This document shows, piece after piece, positions 48,062 to 56,488 of a DNA stretch of 64,000 nt. The notes beneath the pieces were generated by a model that saw only the letters and a program-made list of their open reading frames with translations, searched no databases and had not been told where the DNA came from. Source of the DNA: Streptomyces sp. NBC_01485 (lineage in GTDB: Bacteria > Actinomycetota > Actinomycetes > Streptomycetales > Streptomycetaceae); NCBI RefSeq assembly GCF_036227125.1, contig NZ_CP109435.1, positions 1,240,001 through 1,304,000 on the forward strand, given 5' to 3'. The number at the start of each line of letters is the position of its first letter. The stretch's first letter is position 1. The position numbers and the translations under genes are program-made.

Positions 48062-48937
48062 ATGTCTTGGTTTGAATCCCTCATCCTCGGACTCGTCCAG
48101 GGGCTGACCGAGTTCCTGCCCGTCTCCTCCAGCGCGCATCTGCGGCTGACCGCGGCGTTCTCCGGCTGGAAGGACCCCGGCGCCGCCTTCACGGCGATCA
48201 CCCAGATCGGCACGGAGGCGGCGGTGCTGATCTACTTCCGCAAGGACATCGCCCGGATCATCTCGGCGTGGAGCCGGTCACTGTTCAACAAGGAGCTGCG
48301 CAAGGACCACGACGCCCAGATGGGCTGGCTGGTGATCGTCGGCTCGATCCCCATCGGCGTGCTGGGCGTGACGCTGAAGGACCAGATCGAGGGCCCGTTC
48401 CGCGACCTGCGGATCACGGCCACCATGCTCATCGTCGTCGGCATCGTGATCGGCATCGCCGACCGGCTCGCGGCCCGCGACGAGACGGGCGGGAAGCACC
48501 GCGCGCCCAAGCAGCGCAAGACCCTGGAGAACCTGGGCGTCAAGGACGGCCTGATCTTCGGCCTCTGCCAGGCCTGCGCCCTCATCCCCGGCGTCTCCCG
48601 CTCCGGCGCCACCATCAGCGGCGGCCTGTTCATGGGCTACAAGCGCGAGGCCGCGGCCCGTTACTCCTTCCTGCTGGCCATTCCCGCCGTACTCGCCTCC
48701 GGGGTCTTCGAGTTGAAGGACGCCGTCGAGGGCGGTCACGTGGCGTGGGGGCCGACGATGTTCGCGACGGTCATCGCCTTCGTGACCGGATACGCGGTCA
48801 TCGCCTGGTTCATGAAGTTCATCAGCACGAAGTCGTTCATGCCGTTCGTCTACTACCGCGTCGTTCTTGGCATCGTGGTGATTGCGCTGGTCAGCACGGG
48901 TTTCCTAAGTCCTCATGCGGCGGAATCCGCGGGGTGA
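48062..48937 (+). CDS. uppP: undecaprenyl-diphosphatase (BacA/UppP)
   Basis: 291 residues from ATG 48062. Motifs: LILGLVQGLTEFLPVSSSAH (with E and the SSSAH catalytic region), LVIVGSIPIGVLGVTLKDQI, and the PGVSRSGATISGG active-site loop (LCQACALIPGVSRSGATISG) with Arg and Ser. Six to eight transmembrane segments. It removes phosphate from undecaprenyl diphosphate so that the lipid carrier returns to peptidoglycan and wall polymer synthesis, and gives bacitracin resistance. It is a single gene with a short upstream region. Confidence 0.96.
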   Translation: MSWFESLILGLVQGLTEFLPVSSSAHLRLTAAFSGWKDPGAAFTAITQIGTEAAVLIYFRKDIARIISAWSRSLFNKELRKDHDAQMGWLVIVGSIPIGVLGVTLKDQIEGPFRDLRITATMLIVVGIVIGIADRLAARDETGGKHRAPKQRKTLENLGVKDGLIFGLCQACALIPGVSRSGATISGGLFMGYKREAAARYSFLLAIPAVLASGVFELKDAVEGGHVAWGPTMFATVIAFVTGYAVIAWFMKFISTKSFMPFVYYRVVLGIVVIALVSTGFLSPHAAESAG

Positions 48938-49181
48938 CGGGGCGGCCGGGCCGTGGTTACCGCTACCGGGATCTCTCGGTAACTCTCGGAAACTTCAGGT
49001 TGTTCCGACTCAACTTCCTTGATCATCTCCCGGTCGTCTCCCACCCTCCGGCCCCAGACAGCACGAAGGCCCCCGGGGTCAGCGCCCAGGCTCGCCGCCG
49101 AGCGCTACCCCGCACGCCGGCGGCGGACCCCCTCAGTCGAGGTCGCCGAGGCGGCCGCGTGCGGGTTGCGGCGGCCGGGAG

Positions 49182-49364
49182 TCAGCGGGACATCGGCCTG
49201 TGCATCCCGTGCTCGCGCATGCGGACGTTGCAGTCCGACACCCGCGAATAGTCGCCCTCGGCATTCGCCGCAGCCCGCTCACGGTCCAGGTCGGCGCAGA
49301 TCACACATTCAGGCGCGGGCTCGGGCGGCCGGGGCGGGAACAGTCGATCGACGGGGCTCCTCAT
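49182..49364 (-). CDS. small protein of the XRE cluster
   Basis: 60 residues from ATG 49364 (ATGA overlap). It has ECVICADLDRERAAANAEGD, a CxxC helix pattern and DCNVRMREHG. Such small proteins follow XRE genes in many Streptomyces clusters; function unknown. Confidence 0.65.
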   Translation of the reverse strand: MRSPVDRLFPPRPPEPAPECVICADLDRERAAANAEGDYSRVSDCNVRMREHGMHRPMSR

Positions 49365-49543
49365 GACTGCGGTCCTTTCGAATGCCGGTGGCACAAGCAG
49401 CGGCAGCGGGGCATGAGCACCACGCCGCTGGAATACGGGAGGGGGATGTCTCGGGTCTGCCGACACTGGTCATGCAGGTCCTCGTAGCCGCGCGTGTGTG
49501 CCACCGCGCATTCGGCCGACATGCTGTCGGCGGTCGTGGTCAT
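49361..49543 (-). CDS. small Cys/His protein of the XRE cluster
   Basis: 60 residues from ATG 49543 (ATGA overlap). Helical N-terminus (ADSMSAECAVAHTRGYEDLH), DQCRQTRDIPLPYSSG and a C-terminal RCRCLCHRHSK, which probably binds metal. It lies between two other small genes of the cluster. Confidence 0.6.
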   Translation of the reverse strand: MTTTADSMSAECAVAHTRGYEDLHDQCRQTRDIPLPYSSGVVLMPRCRCLCHRHSKGPQS

Positions 49544-49830
49544 GTGCACTCGCCTCGTGAGCGGGCGTTGGCGACTGCCACGCCAGCGCTGAGCGCCTCG
49601 GTCGTGGTGGCCGGCCGCAGGTCTTCCGGTCTGGCATCCCATTCGAGGCCGCCGCCGACCGGCCGGAGTTGGGCGTAGGGGCCGACGAGGCCCATGATCC
49701 TGCCGACCTTCTTCGATCCCGTGTCCACGACAGTGCCGTGGACACGGGGCTCGTACCTGCCGGGGTCGGCGTCCGCGTCGGGCGCCTCGTGGACGGGTAC
49801 GCCGCTCGTCACGGCGGGTTCCGGTGCCAT
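49540..49830 (-). CDS. DNA-binding-partner-like small protein
   Basis: 96 residues from ATG 49830; a GTG at 49836 is possible. Contains TVVDTGSKKVGRIMGLVGPY, AQLRPVGGGLEWDARPEDLR, a pattern shared by small proteins that accompany Streptomyces XRE regulators. Probably cytosolic. First of three overlapping small genes downstream of the XRE gene. Confidence 0.7.
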   Translation of the reverse strand: MAPEPAVTSGVPVHEAPDADADPGRYEPRVHGTVVDTGSKKVGRIMGLVGPYAQLRPVGGGLEWDARPEDLRPATTTEALSAGVAVANARSRGECT

Positions 49831-49897
49831 CGTCACGCCTCCACAGTCACGGTGATCCGTTTCACACGCATGACCGTAGAAGCGGGAGTGCGCGATC

Positions 49898-49918
49898 GCC
49901 GACCGGAATCCGGTCGGC
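49898..49918 (-). terminator. hairpin after the XRE gene
   Basis: Perfect 9-bp inverted repeat GCCGACCGG (49898-49906) / CCGGTCGGC (49910-49918) with a three-base loop, eight bases past the XRE stop on the minus strand. No T-run. It may end or attenuate the XRE transcript before the three small genes. Confidence 0.6.
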
Positions 49919-49925
49919 ACTACGG

Positions 49926-51176
49926 TCAGGCCGTCAGAATCCCCACCTTCACCGCCAGTTCCGACGCCCGCCGCCGCCGGGCCGCCTGCGTCGACTCCAT
50001 CTCCTCGAGGAGGATCGACCTGGCGTAGCCGTTGTAGCGGATCGTCTCCGGCGCGGCCTCGAACGCCTTCTCCAGCGAGGCGACTGCCACGTCCCGCTGT
50101 CCGTCCAACCGGTAGCCGCGCGCCTCCTCGATCCGGTGCCGCGCGCGCCGCGGCTTCGACTTGATGACCGTGCGATCCGCTCGAGCAACCTGCCGCACGG
50201 ACTCGCCGCCCTGGTGCAGCTCGACGGCCACGGTGACGGCGTGGGCGCCCATGATGGCCCTGGAGAAGCTCGTGATCGGGTGGTAGTAGTCGCCCGGCAG
50301 CCGGGCCGCCATGTCGTTGGCCTTGTCCCAGTGCCGCCACGCCGTGGCCGTGTCCTGCCTGCGGGCGGCGGTGTAGCCGAGTTCGAACTCGAGTGCTCCG
50401 GCGATGGCGAGGACGTCGTCGCTCGCGTCGGGCAACAGCGGCTCGAGGAAGCGGACGGCCTCCAGGTTGACGGCGTCCGCAGTCTCGAGATGCCGGGGCC
50501 CGGAGTCACGGTGCGCTTGCGCGAGGAGCCAGGCGGCGACGCCGATCGCATGCGGATCCCCCGAATCCTGGGCGGCGATCATCCCGCGTTCCGCGACACG
50601 CCACAGCAGACTCGAGTCGGGCTGGTAGGCGATAAAGAACTGCGACAGCGAGTACGTCTGCGCGAGGAGGGCCTGCGCGCGGCGGCGGTCGTTACCCGAG
50701 TCGGCCTGCCGCGCCAGTGCCTGCGCGTCCCGCACCAGATCCGGCAGCAGCGCCCCGATGGTTTCCCGGTGATTCTTCGCCGCGTGCCGGGCCTTCCACG
50801 CCGCATGCAGGCGGGCCTCGAGGTGCGCAACCGGCGGTGGCTCGACACGTGAGCCCAGCGCGAAGGAGTCGATGGCGGCCTTCACCGCGGCGAGCCGGGG
50901 GTGGCCGGGGCCGATGAAGAGGTCGACGTGCGCGTCGGGCCGGCCGGTGAGGTCGGCGAGGTCTCGGACGCGGAGGGCTTCGGCGATCCGCATCACCATC
51001 TCGAGCCCCGGCGCTTTCTGCTGGCCGTTCTCGAGCTTGCGGAGGGTGTGCGGTGAGACTCCGATGAGGCCGGCCAGTTGTGTCTGGGTCATGCCGCGGC
51101 GTTCGCGGAGGATCTGCACTCGCTGCCCGAACCTGAGCGGGTCGGCGTACGGGTCCGGGGTGGCATCAACTGGCAT
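49926..51176 (-). CDS. XRE-family regulator with TPR-like C-terminal domain
   Basis: 416 residues from ATG 51176, preceded by GAGGGGCGAG. HTH at residues ~17-75: GQRVQILRERRGMTQTQLAG, LIGVSPHTLRKLENGQQKAP. The long C-terminus is all helix with TPR-like units (AIGVAAWLLAQAHRDSGPRH, LETADAVNLEAVRFLEPL, DTATAWRHWDKANDMAARL, YRLDGQRDVAVASLEKAFEA). Streptomyces has dozens of these, often paired with small proteins and tied to development or antibiotic control. The ligand and target are unknown. Confidence 0.85.
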   Translation of the reverse strand: MPVDATPDPYADPLRFGQRVQILRERRGMTQTQLAGLIGVSPHTLRKLENGQQKAPGLEMVMRIAEALRVRDLADLTGRPDAHVDLFIGPGHPRLAAVKAAIDSFALGSRVEPPPVAHLEARLHAAWKARHAAKNHRETIGALLPDLVRDAQALARQADSGNDRRRAQALLAQTYSLSQFFIAYQPDSSLLWRVAERGMIAAQDSGDPHAIGVAAWLLAQAHRDSGPRHLETADAVNLEAVRFLEPLLPDASDDVLAIAGALEFELGYTAARRQDTATAWRHWDKANDMAARLPGDYYHPITSFSRAIMGAHAVTVAVELHQGGESVRQVARADRTVIKSKPRRARHRIEEARGYRLDGQRDVAVASLEKAFEAAPETIRYNGYARSILLEEMESTQAARRRRASELAVKVGILTA

Positions 51177-51854
51177 GGTCTCGCCCCTCTCTGTACAGCT
51201 TCGCCACTGTCAGGGTATGGGGCGGTCCCTTTTCGTGTGCGGGTCTCGAGGTTGCTCGGACAGCCATGAGTGAACGGGCGCGTCGATCGCTACGCCGATC
51301 GCATGCCGTCCCCCCTCTCCCCTCCCCGCTCGGCGCTGTACGGGCTGCTGCTGGAGGAGTGGCTGACGGCGGAGCAGCAAACGTACGGGGCGACGTCGTT
51401 GAGGCGGCTCAGGGGTACGCAGATTGTGCTGACCCGTCTTGCCGGATCTGAGGAAAGGCCTGGCCAGGGCCTTTTACGGAGATGCGCAACGTGGTCCGAG
51501 AGGTCACGGCACGGGCGGAGGAGAACACCACCGCATGCCCCCGCCGCCCGAAGGCAGCAGAGGTCACAACTACACGTACCGCATACGCCGAGGATCCAAC
51601 GCCAACGCCAACACTGCAACGCGCAGGCCAACGCCGGGCTCCTCGGCGGCTGAGGCTGATCGGCGACTCGGTGCGCGCCAACGCTTCCTGACGCCTCCAC
51701 AATCCGGCCCGGCCCGTGCCCGTAGATGACGAAGCGTCCCGCCCTCAGTGAGGGCGGGACGCTGTCGTGCGACTTCAGTCGGTTAAAGCGCGGGGCCGTA
51801 TGGAGCAGCCTGGCCTCGGAGCCGGAGCCGGGGCCGGAGCCGGGGTTGCGGGTG
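51177..51854. other. non-coding region before the TnpB-related gene
   Basis: 678 bases. Only short open frames without good ribosome sites occur (for example 51302-51480 on the plus strand). A hairpin AAAGGCC ... GGCCTTTT lies at 51459-51477, terminator-like for plus-strand transcription. The perfect dyad at 51733-51763 is listed separately. The region could hold a guide-like RNA or the left end of a decayed insertion, but no direct sign was found. Confidence 0.4.
51733..51763. repeat. perfect 15-bp dyad upstream of the TnpB-related gene
   Basis: AGCGTCCCGCCCTCA (51733-51747) and TGAGGGCGGGACGCT (51749-51763) with a one-base centre. IS200/IS605 ends carry subterminal hairpins, and this one lies 90 bases upstream of the likely start, so it may be an old left end; it could also be a terminator for either strand. 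Confidence 0.55.
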
Positions 51855-54011
51855 ATGACCGTGGCTAGGTTGATGGCGACGGCGACGTGCAGCGCCTTCC
51901 GTGGTGTGCTCGAGAGCACTGGTGAGCGGGTCGGGCAGCGGGTCCTGCTGGAACGAGTGGGTTTTCTGGCCCGGTTGAGCCAGACCCTGACCGGTGCTCT
52001 GGTGGCCGCCCGGTGGGACGAGGACTGTCTGGACGTGCTGGCCGCCGGGGTGGATGAGCGGGGTGAGGCGCTGCCGTCCAAGGGGTGGATGGCGCTGCGC
52101 CGCCTGAACTGGCCGCAGACCGTCACGCCCCCGGCGGGGCTGTATGTCTCCGATCGGGTGCGGCGGGGCGTGGAGGAGTACGCCGCGCGCACGCTGCGGC
52201 TGGCCCTGCACCGGCGCAGCATCGTGGCCGCGGTCCTGGCCACCTGGCCGGCCGATCCCCGACGCCGCACCGACGTGGAGTGGACGGCACTGCGAAGACT
52301 GCTGCCCGCCGCAGTGAGCGGCGCTGAAGTCCGCAACCGTACCCGGCAGATCCGCGTCTTCGTGGCCGAGCACGGGCAGTTGCCCGCCGGGCTGTGTGTC
52401 CTGGAAGGCCCGCCGCAGGTGGCACCACAGGTGCTCCTGGCCGCGATGGACCGCCAGCAGGTCACCCTGGCCCGGGTGGATGAGACCACCGCCCGGCTGC
52501 GGGTCAAACTCCCCCTGCGCGCGGCCCCCGCCACGGGCTGTGACTGGGCCTGGCACATGATCGACATCCGGCTGCCCGCCACCATCGCGCCGGACGCGGT
52601 GCTGCACACCCCGACCCTGCGCCCCGCCCCGGCCGGGAGAATCGCAGTCGACCTGCCGCACTCCCGGCCCGCCCCGGTCACCAAGGCCAGCGGGCACACG
52701 GTGGCCCTCGGCCTCGACTGGGGCGTCAACACCCTGCTCACCGGCACCCTCGGCCGCCTGACCGGGAAAGGACAGACCCGCCGGGTCCTCACCGACGGCC
52801 GCCCCCTGGTCTTCGACGCCACCACCGTCAGCGCCTCCCTGCACCGGCTGCGCGGCGCGCGCGAGCACCTCGCCGCCAAGCACGATCACTACCGGGCGCT
52901 GGCGGACGGGCTCGGCGCCCCGCACCGGGCCTGGGGCGAACACCTCGACCGGGCGCGTTCGCTGGAGGTCGAGCACGAGCGGGTGTGTGCGCGGATCCGG
53001 CATCTGAACGGCGCACTGGCCTGGGCGGCGGCCCGCTGGGCCGTCGACCAGGCGGTAGCACTCGGCGCGAGCGTCATCTACCTGGAAGACCTCGCCACCC
53101 TGGAAGCCCGCGGCCACCGGCGAGGCAACGCCCGGCTGTCCGGGCAGGTCCGCGGCACCGTCGCCGAGGCGATGCGGCACCTGGCGGCGAAGGCGGGAGT
53201 CGCGGTCGTCACCGTCCCGGCCCGGGGTACCTCCAAACTCTGCCCCGGCTGCCTGAGCGCGCTCACCCACCACCCGGCCCCCGACCGACTCGGTGAGCGG
53301 GGCTGGAAGTGGGCGCACTGCGCGCACTGCGGGCTGTCCATGGACCGCGATCATGCCGCCGCCCGCCGGATCGTCTCCCGCGGCCTGCTCGCCCAGACCC
53401 ACACCACCACGGAACGCGCCACCAACGCCCGGACCATCCGCACCACGGTGGACGGCCCCGTGGCCCTGGTCCGGCGTCCGAAGAAGACCACCCGCCGCCT
53501 GCGCCGCCGGCGCCGCACCGAACAGGCCCCGCCCCGGCCGCACGGGCCGAAAACCGCCCTGGGTAAGGGGGACCCAACCCCCAGCAGGCCCGCCGGCCCT
53601 CGCGACCGAGGTACTCGGCGCGCCGCCGAACAGGCCCCGGGCCAGGAGACTTCCCGCCGTATGCCCGATGTGCGTACGGTCCCCGCCACCGCCACCGCCC
53701 CCGCCTCGGGGGCAGTCCAGCGTCCGGCGGGGCATGACACCACGACACCAGCCGCATCCAGGCCGGTGCCAGGTCATGGAGTACCCACACCCCACCGGAC
53801 CGGAGAAGACCCTCCCCGATCCGGCCGGATGCGGCTCTCACGCAGAACCCGTCGGCGGCGCACCCGCGCCGCCGAGCGGACCGGCTTCCACCACCTGCAC
53901 GCCACCGAAGTCCACCCCCTCACTCCGAGGTTCGGACCACCCGATGGCAACCGCACACGGCCACGCCGCGCCCGAAAAGCCTCGAAACCACAGGCACACA
54001 CAGAGTTCTAG
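51855..54011 (+). CDS. TnpB-related RuvC nuclease-like protein with long C-terminal extension
   Basis: 718 residues from ATG 51855, chosen because MTVARLMATATCSAFRGVL fits the family start; the frame is open to 51726. Helical N-terminal ~280 residues, then RuvC-I VALGLDWGVNTLLTG (Asp288), RuvC-II VIYLEDLATLEARG (Glu411), zinc finger LCPGCLSA with HCAHCGLS, and RuvC-III MDRDHAAARRI (Asp499). All three acidic positions remain, so cutting activity is possible. About 210 further residues rich in Pro, Arg and Thr follow, absent from ordinary ~400-aa TnpB. TnpB proteins are RNA-guided nucleases of IS200/IS605 elements; no TnpA lies nearby. It could be domesticated or a stand-alone element. Confidence 0.85.
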   Translation: MTVARLMATATCSAFRGVLESTGERVGQRVLLERVGFLARLSQTLTGALVAARWDEDCLDVLAAGVDERGEALPSKGWMALRRLNWPQTVTPPAGLYVSDRVRRGVEEYAARTLRLALHRRSIVAAVLATWPADPRRRTDVEWTALRRLLPAAVSGAEVRNRTRQIRVFVAEHGQLPAGLCVLEGPPQVAPQVLLAAMDRQQVTLARVDETTARLRVKLPLRAAPATGCDWAWHMIDIRLPATIAPDAVLHTPTLRPAPAGRIAVDLPHSRPAPVTKASGHTVALGLDWGVNTLLTGTLGRLTGKGQTRRVLTDGRPLVFDATTVSASLHRLRGAREHLAAKHDHYRALADGLGAPHRAWGEHLDRARSLEVEHERVCARIRHLNGALAWAAARWAVDQAVALGASVIYLEDLATLEARGHRRGNARLSGQVRGTVAEAMRHLAAKAGVAVVTVPARGTSKLCPGCLSALTHHPAPDRLGERGWKWAHCAHCGLSMDRDHAAARRIVSRGLLAQTHTTTERATNARTIRTTVDGPVALVRRPKKTTRRLRRRRRTEQAPPRPHGPKTALGKGDPTPSRPAGPRDRGTRRAAEQAPGQETSRRMPDVRTVPATATAPASGAVQRPAGHDTTTPAASRPVPGHGVPTPHRTGEDPPRSGRMRLSRRTRRRRTRAAERTGFHHLHATEVHPLTPRFGPPDGNRTRPRRARKASKPQAHTEF

Positions 54012-54024
54012 AGACGCTTACCGC

Positions 54025-54204
54025 ATGTCCCCCAATTCTGTGATCTCTGGTTCCGTGCGGTCCGCTGCCGAGTTGAACGAGCGGATCCGTGCGCTCTGGC
54101 TGCGCGCGAACGGCTCGTTGTCGACCCAGGAGCGGGCGGAGTACGAGCTGTTGGTGGTGGAGTGGGCCACGGCGATACGCGCAGACATGGTCACGGCGGC
54201 CTGA
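54025..54204 (+). CDS. small conserved Streptomyces-type protein
   Basis: 59 residues from ATG 54025, 13 bases after the TnpB-related stop. Reads MSPNSVISGSVRSAAELNER, IRALWLRANGSLSTQERAEY, ELLVVEWATAIRADMVTAA: three helices with an alanine end. Short proteins of this pattern (SVRSAAE.N..IRAL...Y..LL.EWA.A.R..VV.AA) are frequent in Streptomyces, function unknown. It may be co-transcribed with the TnpB-related gene. Confidence 0.65.
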   Translation: MSPNSVISGSVRSAAELNERIRALWLRANGSLSTQERAEYELLVVEWATAIRADMVTAA

Positions 54205-54265
54205 GCCCCACATCGAGTCGCCGCGTCGAGCCCCCGGTCCCACATCCGGCCCTGCGTCCGTGAGT

Positions 54266-54372
54266 CACCGCCGCAGGTGCCCACAGAGCCTCCTCGGCCA
54301 CCAGATTGGGCCGCCCCTCCGGCAACAGCGCCGCCGCACGGCCGAGTTCACCCGCACACACCGCGCAGTGCG
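54266..54372 (-). pseudogene. decayed copy of the 3' end of the DUF4291 gene
   Basis: The minus strand encodes GELGRAAALLPEGRPNLVAE followed by EAL, closely matching GELDRAAALLPEERPYPVAE-EAL at the end of the DUF4291 protein (56489-57190). An extra base after the EAL codons shifts the frame and the stop is lost (TAG became TGAC). No upstream part of the gene is present. It is a duplicated, decayed fragment about 2.2 kb from its source. Confidence 0.7.
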
Positions 54373-54478
54373 GTCCCCTCCGGCAGCCGTGCTGCCTTCT
54401 TGTGTCGCTCTCAGCGGTCCGGCGACTGTCCGTTAGGCTCGCTTCGCCACAAAGGCGACGATTTTCACGGAGGACAGA

Positions 54479-55417
54479 ACGGCGAGGATCAATCGCGAGC
54501 GCATCATCAGAACGCTGACGTTCTGGCTGCGTCCTGCCTTCGCGTTGCGGGTCGTCAACCGGTTTCAGAAGATCGTGGGTTTCGACCGGTCGATGGCCCT
54601 GGCGTCCAGCGCCTTGACGGCACTGGTCCCGCTCTCGATCCTCATGAGCGCCGCCTTGAGCAGCTTCGTGCACTACGACCTCGCAGAGCTCATCATCCGG
54701 CGCTACCACCTCACCGGAGCAGGCGCCACGGCGGTCAGCACCCTGTTCTCTCCCGCCGAAGACGCCAGTGCGAGCATGGGCGTCTTCGGGGTCGTGTTTC
54801 TGACGATCTCGGTGCTGAGTTTCGCGCGAGCAGCGCAGCGGCTCTTCGAACAGACCTGGGAGCTCAAGCCCCTCAGTGTGCGCAACACGCGCAACGCCCT
54901 GTGGTGGATCCTCACGCTCGGTGGCTACGCGGTGGTCACCGTTCTGCTCTCCGCGCTCCTTGGCGGAACCGGGCTGGGTCTGGCCGCCGCGGTGTGCAAG
55001 GCGGCGGTGACCACCGCATTCCTCGTCTGGAGCGGCTGGATCCTGTCAGCGAAGCGGATCAACTGGCCGGACCTGCTCCCTTTCGGCGTCACCGGCGCCG
55101 TTCTGACGGCGGCCTATTCAGTGGGCGCGGCCCTCTACATGCCGCGCCTGTTCAACTCCTACGCCTCACGCTACGGGGTGGTCGGTGCCGTCTTCGCGAT
55201 GATCTCCGCACTCTTCGCAGCCATGCTCGTCATGGTGGGATCGGCGGCACTCGGGCGAGAAGTACAGGACCAGCTCAGCCGGATCCGCCAGGGACACCGC
55301 CCCTCCGACCACGAGGTCCGCCGGCAGTGGGACAGCATGGTCGAGCAGACCCGGTCACGGTGGCGAACCGCGCGGGAACAGGTCTCCCGCCATCAGCCCA
55401 AGGACCCGAACGGCTGA
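54479..55417 (+). CDS. YihY/BrkB-family membrane protein, apparent ACG start
   Basis: 312 residues if read from ACG 54479. A GGAGG (54469-54473) lies exactly five bases before this ACG, the frame continues into RERIIRTLTFWLRPAFALRV as in relatives, and no ATG, GTG or TTG occurs before TTG 54545. So either ACG is used or the ATG mutated and TTG 54545 (290 residues) serves. YihY/BrkB features: VNRFQKIVGFDRSMALASSA, VFGVVFLTISVLSFARAAQR, SGWILSAKRINWPDLLPFGV and RYGVVGAVFAMISALFAAML, with five to six transmembrane segments. Function in bacteria is poorly known; suggested transporter or efflux. Confidence 0.85.
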   Translation, partial: TARINRERIIRTLTFWLRPAFALRVVNRFQKIVGFDRSMALASSALTALVPLSILMSAALSSFVHYDLAELIIRRYHLTGAGATAVSTLFSPAEDASASMGVFGVVFLTISVLSFARAAQRLFEQTWELKPLSVRNTRNALWWILTLGGYAVVTVLLSALLGGTGLGLAAAVCKAAVTTAFLVWSGWILSAKRINWPDLLPFGVTGAVLTAAYSVGAALYMPRLFNSYASRYGVVGAVFAMISALFAAMLVMVGSAALGREVQDQLSRIRQGHRPSDHEVRRQWDSMVEQTRSRWRTAREQVSRHQPKDPNG

Positions 55418-55599
55418 TGGCCGGCCCGCCGTCTCCGACATCCACGGCCGCGGGCATCGGCGGACGGGATGCCCCGAGGGAAGACGACCGTCTACCGTTT
55501 TCCAGCCAGACGCCGTAGCATCGCGGCGACGTTTCGGATCGTCAACTCGACTTGTCACTAGGCCTGTTGTGGTACAGCGGCGCGTAATGGAGAGTGGCG

Positions 55600-56430
55600 A
55601 TGGGGGCCCGAAACCTATGGGACGAGATCCCGGCGACCGTGCCGGCAGCGGCGGCGGAGCGAGAGCTCGGCGCCGGTCGGTACGCCTTTCGCGCAAGGAC
55701 CAGGTCGGTGTCCTGGTGGGGCGCGTTCATGCTCCTGCTGGTCACGGCGTTCTGCGTGATGATGGCCTTCATCATCAGCGGTGAGAGCGAGTGGACGAAC
55801 GCGATCCTCTTCATCGTCCTCGGTGGATGCACTTTCCTCGGGGCGATAGCCGTTCCGCTGGTCGGACTGTTCAGGCCGGCCGAATGGTGCGCCGTCTTCG
55901 AGGGCGGTGTCGTCTACCAGTACGGGTCACGTCCACCGATCGCCGGCGCCTGGAACGAGATCACCGGCTGCCAGCGACACGCGACGGACCTCGTACGAGG
56001 CGGGGTCACCATGTCCACCACGCATGCGGTGTACGTCCAGATGCCGGCCGGTAACTTCACGCTGTCGGGCGACACCTCCGACGCGCAGGAGATCGGCGCC
56101 CTGATCGCGAACAGCTGGGTCGCGGTCCAGACCCTCATCGCGGAGGAGCACGCCACCGCCCAGTTGGCCGAGCTCGGCGAGTTGCTGCAGACCGGTGGAC
56201 GAGTGGAGTTCGGACCGTTCACGGTGAGCCTGGCCGGACTCGAGCACGGGGGCACCGTCCTGGACTGGAAGAAGATCAGCGAGGTCGAGCTGATGGGATC
56301 GACCATCTACGTGCTGATCACCGGTGAGCGCAAGCCGGCGGTGAAGGAGCCGGTCTCCGCTGTGCCGGAGAGCGTGCTGTTCCTCACCCTGTCGGACGCC
56401 CTGCGACGGACGGCGCGGCAGGCCACGTAA
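55600..56430 (+). CDS. DUF6585-like membrane protein
   Basis: 276 residues from ATG 55600, with GGAGAG eight bases upstream; GTG 55594 is an alternative. Cytosolic start (WDEIPATVPAAAAERELGAG), two transmembrane segments (WGAFMLLLVTAFCVMMAFII, AILFIVLGGCTFLGAIAVPL), then a beta-rich domain (WCAVFEGGVVYQYGSRPPIA, WNEITGCQRHATDLV, YVQMPAGNFTLSGDTSDAQE) resembling PH-like folds of DUF6585 proteins. Function unknown. Confidence 0.7.
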   Translation: MGARNLWDEIPATVPAAAAERELGAGRYAFRARTRSVSWWGAFMLLLVTAFCVMMAFIISGESEWTNAILFIVLGGCTFLGAIAVPLVGLFRPAEWCAVFEGGVVYQYGSRPPIAGAWNEITGCQRHATDLVRGGVTMSTTHAVYVQMPAGNFTLSGDTSDAQEIGALIANSWVAVQTLIAEEHATAQLAELGELLQTGGRVEFGPFTVSLAGLEHGGTVLDWKKISEVELMGSTIYVLITGERKPAVKEPVSAVPESVLFLTLSDALRRTARQAT

Positions 56431-56488
56431 GGGAAAGGCCCCCTTCACGACCGGTACCCGTCAGGACTCGGCGCGGTCCACGAGTGAC

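Noticed and set aside
48940..49000. Hairpin GTTACCG ... CGGTAAC after uppP
   Set aside because: The arms are seven bases and lie 16 apart; a stable terminator is not convincing and a binding site cannot be argued.
51302..51480. Small plus-strand frame starting MPSPLSPPRSALYGLLLEEW
   Set aside because: No ribosome site, no stop-start link to neighbours, and the sequence turns Arg/His-rich and gene-unlike after ~45 codons.
51290..52879. Long minus-strand open frame of 529 codons across the XRE-TnpB gap and the TnpB gene
   Set aside because: It is antisense to the TnpB-related gene, has Arg/Ser-rich shadow composition and matches no protein family.
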